Shown here one piece after another: positions 22,710 to 34,700 of a DNA stretch of 64,000 nt. The stretch is from Podarcis raffonei (taxonomy: Eukaryota > Chordata > Lepidosauria > Squamata > Lacertidae). Position 1 is the stretch's first letter. Each line of letters opens with the position of its first letter. The stretch covers positions 6,064,501 to 6,128,500 of the forward strand of contig NC_070603.1 of assembly GCF_027172205.1 (NCBI RefSeq), in the 5' to 3' direction. The position numbers and the translations under genes are program-made. The notes under the pieces were generated by a model. It was not told where the DNA came from and made no database searches. It saw nothing but the letters and a program-made list of their open reading frames with translations.

Positions 22710-25700
22710 CTGAAACAAAACAAAACAAACATTGAATACTGTATGGCAACAGCACTAGAATTAATGCACTGAAACAGCTTTCACCAACATCTGGTGCCTT
22801 CTACATGTTTTGGGCTACAGGCTCTCATCACCATAGTCATTGATGAGTTGTAGTCCAAAACACTGAGAGGATACCAGCTGAGGAAGTCTGCACTAAGTTA
22901 TTGTTAGCTTTAACAATTTTGAAGAACAGTCCCACCTCCAAAGATGTGAGTAATATGCCCCACTAGAGTTACTGTGACAAAAATACATAAATACCCACAG
23001 AGCCATGTACCCAATGGTACTACTTCTGGTAAAAAGTATGTCCAGCAGTACACAGCCTCTCCCCTGAGCACACAGATGTCTGGGTAAGCTAACCAAAGCC
23101 TCTCCTACTTTTCACACATTTTCTCTATCACAGTGGAAATGAAAAATGTTTATTCCCTACCTGCCAGATTTTTTTTTTGGGGGGGGGTGTTGTTGTGAAC
23201 CCAAGCAGAGGCCATCTAAACAGCCAGGCTAATGCTTACAACGTCCCTGAGTGGTGTTACAAACCATTATTCTGGCCAATTCTGAAAGATTACTCTCTTA
23301 TGCCTCTTACACCAAGTTATTCTAGGTAGCTGCAACTCGCAGCACCTTGAGAGTATAGTGTATATGAAAAATTCATAATGGTTGTAATCATAGGGAAAAA
23401 TGAAGTGGAGATTGTGCATTCACAGAAGCATGTCTCAAAAGAACTGCAGTGGTAAACTTGAAGATGTTTACAATCTCTCTTCCATCTTGATGCTGGAGAT
23501 CTGGGAGCAAGTTAGCATCTTGGCTTTAAGTCCTGGAAGACCTGCTCCCTGCCTTGCAGGTCTTTTTCCACCTGGCCTGGGAGGGTGGGGCCCTGACTGA
23601 TTGCAGCTACAAAAGCTGAGGCTGCTGAACAGACTCTTGGGCTGCGGTATTTTGAGGGGGGGGGTTGTTGGTCTTTTCTTTTAGATTTTATTGTGCTTAA
23701 TTTATTGGTTTCGACTACTTTAAGTTGTAGTTAAGTATTTTCTTCATTTTGTAAGCCAGCTTGAGCATGGTCTGAACTGCGGAAAGGTGGCATACAAATA
23801 ATATTATGTAGGTACTTCTCCTGTGTGCCCAGTCACGCATGAGTTACAAGAATGCAGAAGAAAGCCCTTCAGTTACTAATACAGAATTTAACATGACCAG
23901 CTCCACTCTAGAAACAAGAGTGTAGGTAGAATAGTTCAATCTATGCCCTGCCATCCATCAATAGCTTTTCCACCCCGCCCTCTTTTGATGCAAGTGCAAA
24001 GCAAGTTTTTCCCAGCGTAAAGTCACCTTGAGGGAGAATATTCTTCCATTCTCCACCACCCAAGTAGCATAGCAGGATAGTAGGCCCGTGGCAATCTTTG
24101 TCAGGCAAATGTTAATGAGGTATGGGAGGCACAACTTAGTAAATATTCATGCCAAGAGTTTTGTCTAACTCTTTTGGATGTATATGGTAAGTAAACACAG
24201 AACAATAGTCAACTTACTTTCATCATCGCTGTCTGGTGAATCCTAGGACAGAAGCACAGAAGGTTAGCAATTAAAGCCAGCTACGAAAGCAAGCCATAGC
24301 GCAATATTTGCAAAATTACTTTGAGAACCTCTACAGGCAAGTATCTACATATCTGGAATTATTATGCTGAGCAGGGGTGGAGGAAGGGGGGTGCGGTGGG
24401 TATGAGCCACCCAGGGTGTCACCACTGAGGGTGACAAAATGCCAGGTGGCACTCACCATGGGGCCTGCAGCATGCCTGAACCACACATCTCTCCTGGCTT
24501 GGGCACACAAAGTCGTGGCTTGGGCACACACAGACTCTGCGCTGCCCAAAACGGTCCGCCTGCTGCCTCCCCCCAGCTGTAGGGCAGCTGAGTGGGAGGA
24601 GGCAGGCAGACTCCGGAGGCCCCACAGTGTGCCCCGCCCCTATGGGTGGCTCGCCCCACCCCTGAGTGTGCCGCCCCAGGCGCTCAAGCAGCTTCCTCCG
24701 TCGCTGATGCTGAGAACAAGTGTTAGATATATTTTGATATGGAGTTAAGCCTACTTTATACATTAGCACCAAGAAAATTTGGACTCAATGTTTATATGCA
24801 ACTGTGCATATCACATTTTAGATGCAGATAAGTCTCCTCCCAAATGAGTGTATTAAGTAGTTTGGATACAGGAATAAACTCTCAAGTAAGGATGGGCGAT
24901 ACCTGGCTTTCAACACTGCAACGTATTACCAGCTAAAGACCACAATATACTGATATTATCACGATTTCTGAAATAAGGATGGAGCTATGTTGAGGAATTG
25001 GCTGGCTTCACTGTTTCCCCCATCATGATTTTTGCATAGCGTGTGCAAGCATGTGCACACATGCACACACGATTCGCAATATATTATCAGTTCAAAAATC
25101 ATGGAACAGATATCACAATATGGACTTTTAAACCTGTTTTGGACAATATATTGGTATACTGCCCAGTTCTATTCTCAAGTTTCAAAAAAAGGGCAGTATT
25201 TGTGCAAAACGTGACCTACCCAAATTTGCTCTGGAGGTTTGCGGGACACCCCTTCCCCGGGCGGATTTAGGAAGCTGTGGGTAAGGGATGTTCTGGTGTG
25301 CAGCAGAAAGTCCTTCCATTAGATGAAGCACATCAATGAATACTACCCAGAGTTTCCAAACAGTGACACTATACAAATGTCAATATACATCAAGTATTGA
25401 CATCAGCCTCAAGCAGGAGACTAAAAGTTCCAATCACAGGGAAGCTACTCACATCGTCTGCTCCATCTACTTCTGGCAAATCTACATCTTCATCACCACC
25501 CATGTTGTTCATCATCTAAATGACGCAAGGGAGTATTAAGTAAAGTCATGTTTTTTGTTTTGATCAAGCAAGTAAAAATAGTATATATGAAAAGGAGCCA
25601 AAATAACTATCAAAACTTCAGTGAGATCAAGATCAATGCCCAATAATTTAAGCTATGTCATCAACCGCAGAATGTTCTGCTTACTTCAGAAAAGCGATCA

Positions 25701-28700
25701 AAATTGGACAAATCTTCATCAGAATCATCTTCCCAGTCTTTCCAGTTGTTAAAGTCCACACTGAGCCAATTGAGCTGTGGATATAGAAATAAGGTCACAG
25801 GCAAGTTAGGCAAATAGGGATGGGATGGAGTCTATAGGAGCTTTAAGAGCCCTCAATTGAAGTAACGCATTTCTTCTGACCTTTGTTCTACCCAATGAGT
25901 ATTTTAATTCATTAGGAAAAATTACTTAACTTTGTTCTACAAGTTAACCCTCTACTTGCAGGGGTTATAATTTTATTTTTTAGTATGTATTTTGTGCTTT
26001 TATATTGTGATTTTATGTTGTGAAGCAGCCCAAGACTTGCGGGTATAGGATGGTATACAAATTGAATGAATTAATAATAAGTCTAATGGTTTCAAAATGT
26101 GACTCCTGGATGAGGATTAAAAAAAAAATCAAGATAATTTGACTTGCAAATCATAATTTTAGTTATTTGTTTATAGGCTAGGCTTTCAGACTCTAGAACA
26201 GGGCACAAAGTATATGGGGCATCATACACAGAATGAGAGCATTCATAACCAGCCAGGAACTGGGCAATCTCTCAGCAGAGTATCCTCACCAATCCCAAAT
26301 AAATCAGTGGAGGCAACAGCTCACTTCATTCTAACCTGATCTGAGGAACAGCAGTCAGGTGGTCTGCTACTATACTTTGAATGTTTCTGTGTACATGAGA
26401 GATATTCAGAGATAACCTATTCTTCCTTGTCTAATGTAAAATAAATGCCGCAAAACCACAGAACTTATACAAAGTAGGTCTTAGTGTGCATTGTAACTGC
26501 CTGTGAGAATCTCTGTATCTTCAAATGGAGAATGAATAGTCCTAGGTTGGAGCCCTCAGAAAGTACATTTAGAACGGGGGCACATTAAAAAACTTGAGAT
26601 ACACCAATATAGAGGTTAGAGTACTGTCGTGAATAAAGATTTACCTTTGCCCTCTCTTTCGTTAATCGTGGCCATGACTGGCCAGATTCTCCTTTTCGTA
26701 AACAACATAAGACAGACCTGTCTGTTCTTTTATGCTTGGATTCCTGAAAAGAAAAGAAGTTCCTTTAACATAGTAAGCATGTGCCTAATTCTTACACAAG
26801 GCTACAGATGAAGGCTCACATAACTGTGTTCCTTCATATTAAGAAACACTCAAAAAGCTGCCATTTCATGCGGCTCAATGTGGTGCCTTCCATAGTTCCA
26901 GTTACAGATAGGTAGCCGTGTTGGTCTGCCATAGTCAAAACAAAAAAAATTTTCCCTTCCAGTAGCACCTTAAAGACCAACTAAGTTAGTTCTTGGTATG
27001 AGCTTTCGTGTGCATGCACACTTCTTCAGAAACACTCAGTGTGCATGAAGAAGTGTGCATGCACACGAAAGCTCATACCAAGAACTAACTTAGTTGGTCT
27101 TTAAGGTGCTAATGGAAGGGAAAAAAAATTTTGTTTTGACTATGGCAGACCAACACGGCTACCTATCTGTATCAAAAAGCTGCATTAGCCTTCTTGCTGA
27201 CATCCCAGCTTTCTTGGTACACTGAATATTTTGGGAAGCTATAGAAATGGTACAATTGAGAAACAGGTTCATCATAATGTTTATGAGAACTAGACTTCAC
27301 TGGCATGAGGGAGCCTGCAGTTACTACAGTGGCAATTTGTCTTACCTGCCTCTGCTTGCATTTTGACTACTAACATGTGTCGGTAGTCAAAATGGTTGGA
27401 GTTAACCACCCCACATTTGTCAAGCACCCCTACCCTCAACGATCAAAGCATAATATCAAATATTAAGTGGTCATAAAATCTCAAGTACTGTGTAAGCTTT
27501 GCCATCATGCTTCCACTGCGGTTTCCTCCAAAGGTAATTAGGCAAAGCAGGCAGAGGGAAGACTCTGAGCCATGTGTAATGATGCAATTAAATGCCTTGA
27601 AGACTGAGAGCAGCAGAAGCTGAGCAGCAGTGGAAACAGAGCTTCATGCTCTACTCCCTAATGGTAGTTACCAATTCTTTTTGAGAACTTAGTAACACAT
27701 ACATACATAATCAAAGAATTAGAGGAATCAATAATAATTAAGTTGGTAATTTGTCTACTAGGTGCAACACAATCAAACATTTCATGACCTTTAGCTTTCC
27801 CAGGAGGCTACATGCTTTTACAGGATTCAGTACAATCAGTGTTAGAACCTGAGATATGAAAGCTAGGAGGCACCTTAAACCTATGTTATGGGCGCAACAA
27901 TGGAACGTCTAGGCACGCTTTTTAATAAGAAGAATACAAAGCTGAAAATGAATGAACTGAAGCTAAAATATTATGTTCATTTTTCACATCATCTAGTCCT
28001 TCCCCTGTCTATCCCCCCCCCCAAGAGGGTTTCTTCTCCAGTCTTCAGATAATATCTGGAAGTGGGGAGGCAGAAAAAGGTCCACCTTTCCTTCTACTCT
28101 GCAGCTTTAATCAGAAACTGCTCACCTTAATGAAATCCCATCACAAAATGTGCCTAGAACAATGGAAGTGTCAAACACTGAGTACAATCTTTTAACTATT
28201 TCATTGTAATCAAACTGCACACTAAACGGCAGCAAGAGTCACCACCACCTATTTACAGGTTATATTTATAGGCATACTAACAAAGTGAAGTCCTGTGGTT
28301 TTTTACACCCTAAAATTAAGCATGCCATAGATAAATGAAAGCAACTTACATTTGGATCAATTGAATTATAAAGATCAATTTCATTTAAATGCTTGAAGTT
28401 ATCGTTTCCTCCAAGACAACTGTAGGAAAATGAGAAACAAATATTAACACTGTCTCGAGAAGAGGATCCAGTTGAAACACATGCATGTGATCTCTGTTCA
28501 TGGTCAACTTTTGGGTGTTTTGCTTACCTGAACGAAAGTTTGGATTTCTCAAAATTTACATTAACATCTTTACTGTCTTCAACACAAAATTCAATAAAGA
28601 CGTAGTCCCTTCGGTCATACCACTTCGCAGAAGCAGGCTGCCTAGAAAGGTAATTGGAGTATTAGAGAAAAAATGTACACAGCAAACAACTTGACATAAA

Positions 28701-31700
28701 GCAACAAATGACTCTAATGAGTATGATGCTCTGTTACACTAGCAGCTTTTCCTAGCAGCTTCTCTTTTTTTGCTACAAGTTTTGCTATCTGCAGCAAAGC
28801 AAGACTGCAACAGTATTCAAAGAACTTGAAGAATCCTGGGCGCCCAGCCAAGCACCCACTGGTCTTATTCAGGTGTCCAGAGCCCGCCCCTCCCACAATG
28901 GGATTAAGTCTCACTGAGCTTAATGGGACTTACTTCTGATTAGATATGAACAGGTTTTCACTGCAAGCAAGGTGTTTGACTTGAAACACAGAAACCTGAT
29001 AGGAACATGTGTTTTGTTGGTAGCTTTAATTTCAACAGGTCTTCCAGTATGTCAGGAAGCTGAGCAATATGCACATCATTTTAAATTCTAGTCTAGTGCT
29101 AAGGTGTTGCTGCACAATCACACATGTGAAGGCAACAGCACCATAAAGATGGTGCCCATTGTCTTTATGAAATCCTCAGAAAGAGGGAAGCAGATTCACA
29201 AGTAGTGTATTGAAATAAGAAAACGTTAATGTTTAAACAGAAAAGCTCAAATGAACTATCCCTGCAGCAGCAAAGAATGTTACCAAAAAACAAAACCTAA
29301 ATGTTTCAGAAGAAGCTCTTTCACAGACAAGTCAATATAATCCTTTGGTGTTCTAACCTGAGAAATATTCTATCAGAGTTTTGAATTTCTGAATAAGAAC
29401 TAAAAGAGGAAATACTGATCAACTAAAATACGAGCTGAAATGCACCATTAAATTGCAGAAATAAAGAATGCTTGTTTGAAAACCAGTATCACTGTGATCT
29501 ACACAATCAGCAGCAAGCTACTGACATGTTCATAATCCAGTTTCTCAGAAAAGGCAATGCATTATGGCACCACTCCATTTTCAGTCAAGAATTTGCATTG
29601 AAGCTGTCAACACCAAAGAAGAATTCTTGAATTTCCTAGTTTAATGCCAACACTCATGCCACACCTGACTGCGTTTCCCCCCTGCACTAGGTAGATGGTG
29701 GCCATGATGATACAATACAAAGACAGAAGACTTCTGCACTGTCCTCATATGGGCTTCTCCCCACCCATAGTTTAGGTTTAGGTCCCCCAAATATGGTGAA
29801 CAAATTAGAATGTGAATATTTTTAGTTATTTCCATCTTGTCAAAAGTGTCGGCCTCATGTGTTTAAGCTGGACAGCAAAATAAACATAATTCTATCAAGT
29901 AAAAAATTGAAATAGAAAAAGAGAATGCATTCAGGAATGTTAGCAGTTTTTACAGCTGGCCTTCAATAATGCATTTATTTCTCCCACCTTTTCTTCCAAG
30001 GAGCTCAGGGTGATGTACATAGTTTTTCCTCTCCCCATTCTATCATCACAACAAGCCTGTGAAGTAGGTTAGGCTGAGAGACAGTGTCTGGCACAAGGGA
30101 AGCCAGTGAGCTTCATGGCTGAGTGCGGATTCAAATTCTGGTCTCCCAGGGCATAGCCCAGCCTAACTGTTACACCACACTGACTCTAGTTCATTTCCCC
30201 ATATAATTTCAAAGTTTACAGGAGAATGTAACCACTTTGTTTATTCATACAAATTATTTCCCAACTGCTGTATCTCTAATACTCAATTTGCACCCCAATT
30301 TCTAGGGTTTTTTTGCTATTACCATCCTTATGAAACTAAGCATTGCCAATAAGTTCCAAGTGGACAGGAACCGCCTTTTAAAAGACATGAAAAGGTAAGT
30401 ATGTCAGATTACTTTGTATCAAGTGGAAAACACCATGTAGCCTCCCCCTCCCCTTTGCTGGTCTCTAAACTACAAGATTACATGCCTTTCTCAACCTGTG
30501 GGTTCCCAGATGTTGTTGAACTACAACTCCCATCACCCCTAGCTAGCAAGGCCAGAGCTCAGGGATGATGGGGGTTGTAGTCCAACAACATCGGGGGACC
30601 CAGAGGTTGAGAACTGCTTCCTGATATTAGAAATCTTATTTCAGTTGAATATATTTTAATCCTTGTTAATCTTATCAGTCATAACTGGAGTTTCCTAATT
30701 AAAAAAATACATGTAATCATAAGCCCAATTTATACAAATTTAGGCCTTCATGAGATAATGTTGTTGAGTTTACAGCATGACAGAACTCACACGGAGCCAA
30801 TAACCGCAAGAACTAGGGTCTCCATGATCATGCTGGCATTGTCATTCACATATTGGTAACATTCCTTAAAAAGGCTGCTACAGTAAGGATACCAGCTTTC
30901 ATAAAAGGCACTTTCTGAAAGAGCTGTTAGACACAGGGTTTAATCCAACAATCACTGCTCAAGCAAAATGACATCCACTCATGGACTGGAATTTCTTCTT
31001 CCTCTCCTCCCCCGTAACCCCACCCCAATTTGCTCTGGAGGGTTGGGAGGAATCCCCTCAAAACAAATCTGATGGGCACACAGAGGCACGAGAGGGAGTG
31101 GATGTTCCGTTGCATGAGCAGAACTCATTCCGTTTGTGCCATTACTTCAATGGATAAAAGCCTGAGAATGGCAAAACCAACTCCCAAAATGCTCGTAAGT
31201 CTAAGAACCAGGGCACAGTGTAGTACCACATATTTTGAACATCCTAGAATTGGAAGTACAAATATAAAACTTCAAATTTGTAACAGACTAACAAGTTCTG
31301 ATGAACAGAATGGTGTGTGTTGAAGCACAGAACAGTCAACTTTTGTTGCCGTGGTCTCGACATAAACAAAAGCAAAGCCAGCATGACAGACTAGCTGCTG
31401 CAATCAAACCAGTAAGCTATCCAAAAAGCTACATATATGCTTGCACCATTACTTCCTCTTTGAATGGCTTTTCAACACATCTGTGCACTGTACCTAGTCC
31501 CAAATGCTCTGATTAAAATACAGTGGTACCTTGGTTTTTGAACTTAATCCATTCCGGGAGTTTGTTTGACTCCCGAAACGGTTTGAAAACCAAGGCACAG
31601 CTTCTGATTGGCTGCAGGAGCTTTCCTGCACTCAACTGGAAGCCGAGGAAACCGCGTCGGATGTTCAGCTTCCAAAAAACATTTGGAAACCGGAACATTC

Positions 31701-34700
31701 ATTTCTGGGTTGGCAGCATTCGGGAGCCAATTTGTTCGGGAGCAAAGCCGTTTGAGTACCAAGGTACCACTGTACAGCATTTTACTCTGATGGTCCTCAA
31801 TAATCTCCCAAGTGTCTCCTATCCAGAACTGGAGTGTGTTCTGAATACAAGGGGGCCTGGAACTTTTAGAGATGGAAAAGAACACCAGTTCAACTCCAGA
31901 GCTAATGGGCTCTATTAGCTATTATCCTCATTTTCTAACACATCTGTATTTGGCTATTATTAAAGATACTCAAAGGCATTTTAAAGTACAAACTGGACTC
32001 AACATGATTCAGGGGCTTGTAATATCAAAAGGGTGTTATTCACACAATATGTTATTTGACTAAATAAGCTTTTGCTCTCTTTTTAGATCATCTGAACACA
32101 TAAGCATATGTGCAACCTGGAACCCTGCGTTTTCAGGTTTTCAAACTGCATGGAGGCTTTTCAGCAGTGTTAGAAGTCTCCTTCAGAACTTCTCATTCAA
32201 CATAAGATGTTTGGAGAGGCATACATTGGCTGGGACCAGCAGATCCCCTACATGCTCACTCCTCAAATGTTGCTTAAACATCCAGATGTTGTGGCTAGAT
32301 GCAAGTGTAGTTCTAGTCAACTGCAGATATTGAGCAGATCTCAGCAGCAGCACTGATGTGCCGTACTGAGCAGTTCTTTGATTCAGACTCAACACCCAGT
32401 GCTCTACAAAGCAATGTTTTTGGCTTGTGCCCTCTATGCTTAAAAGGTATGATCTGTTGGCAACATTGAGATCTTGCTTTCAGTTCTTTGTATCTGCTCT
32501 AGATTTAGCAAGATCAAACAAAGCCCCAAACTAAGCATGGTTTACAAGAATTTTATATATTTGGTCTGGAACCTTTAAGATAAAACAAACCATAAAATGA
32601 ATCTTGATTTAGGGTAAGTTCACTTTGAGTGCAATTATAAGTTGCTCTACCCAGAGGGGCTCAGACAAACAACACACTTTAATAAAAACAAATTACAGAA
32701 GACAGGGGACAACCTGCAATTAAACCTCAGGTGGGTGGACAATTGGTTTGCATCCTACATTTTAAATATGATTACTACTAAAACCTTACATATCATGTGC
32801 ACTCTGAAGTCCACATATCTCTCCTCATTTACATGCACAGCCGCACATCCCACATAAGTTCAAACTGCAACGGAAAGGGCCAAGCTCAATGGTAGAGCAC
32901 ATACCTTTTGTGTGCAAAGGACCAAGATTCAATTTCTGGCATCTTTAGACAGGGCTAGGAAAGACTCTGCCCAAAATCCTACAAGACCACTGCCAGTCGG
33001 TAAAACAATACTGAAATAGATTGATCAGCAGTCTGTCTCAATATAAGGCAGTTTCCTATATTCTCAATTTCCTCAATCACACAATCATGTACATCAGTGT
33101 TTCTCAATAAGATGAGTACTGTGGACCCCGTTTTCAAAAGCCATGACACAGACCCCCTCCCTACTTGAAAATTTTGTTATCTCTATGATAGTTTTTGTTA
33201 TGTGATTGGTGCCACGGACCCCTTGGGTGGGTTACATGGGCACCCTGGGGTCTGCAACCCACCAATGGGGAACCACTAATGTACACCATATCTCAGTTCA
33301 CACATGCATCACTAAATTTGTACTTAAACCCATAAGACTCCATGCACACTCCCCCCTCACACAAACACACACACTTTTGATACCTTGATTGCACATCATA
33401 TCACAAAACACCGAGTATTACATAGCCACATTGCAGCTTCATTCCCACCCACTCAACAAAGCCTGTTGTGTATCATTTACTAGGGGTAACAGATACTTAC
33501 CTGAATGTGCTTCTGTTGCTAAGAGCTGAAGCCTCATCTCAGCCCTTGTTGCATTTAAAACTGCCTGTCCCACTACCTTCTTGTGCTGGCTATTTTCTAC
33601 CCTTGAAGTTGCTAGGAATATTCATTACTTTCAAGAAGCAAAGGGAAACAGCATAGTACTGGTAAGTCAGGGTTTGTGGATTATTATTTTTTTCTGCTGT
33701 AGAAGAGCAGTTCCTTCCCAAGCAATTGCTTCTTGGCAGCTCTTCAGAGCTAGCAAAATGTCAATAATGATGGGCAGAGAGTGTCTATATACTATAGCAA
33801 GGATTTCTTATGATATAAGACAAGTGTGTGCTCTGCATACACAGACCTGTTCTATCTCTCCCCACTTGGTCCCACTTAGTGGAGGTTGGGCTATCCAATG
33901 TCAGTAGTAGAGACAGGATTTTCCCTCACCACAACCATGGCTCCAAATGTACTGCTTTGTTTGTTTGTTTTTACACAATAGTAAATGGAAGTTATTCACT
34001 TATACAGTATAGGACAAATTAAAATGGTTTTACACAATGACAGCATTGCAGTGCAGAATACACTCTACTGTTTGAGGGAGAGAAGCAGTTTCCTTTTTCC
34101 CCATAGCTTCATTGACCACTGTCAGTTAATTTTGTTCTTTAGAACTTAAAAGCACTCAGACCTGCCCCTTGCTGCCATATGTTCTGAAAATTGGTCACAC
34201 TACAATGTGATGGAAGTTCCTTTTGTATACACATGTTCTCACTTGCCTTATTTGCCACTCCGTTTCCTTTACACAGAAGAACCATTTCATTTTGCTTTTT
34301 AATGTCTATTCTGATCCTACCTGACAGATATTATAATAGATCAAAAGGGGGGGGGGAAGATGCATGTTTCATTCGAACAGAACCATGGGTAACATTTAAA
34401 CTGAATCAATGTTAGGGAACTAGAGGCCATATTCCTTTCTAGCATTGCATTTCCAGACTGCTTAAGCAGTTATTTGGGGGGCGACTGTTTGTGGACCCAT
34501 AACCAGTGTATTTAAAGTGACAAATAGATGCATGCCTGCTAAGAGCATCCCATTCTCATACTGTATCTCAACCTAAGTATTTCTGTCAACACAGCTAATT
34601 ACTTCATTTGCTTTCAATTAAGGACTCTGGATCCAAGTCCTACATGAACATGTTGGCGATTTCAATCAGCATCAACTATGTAGGAGGTTGACTTACCTTT

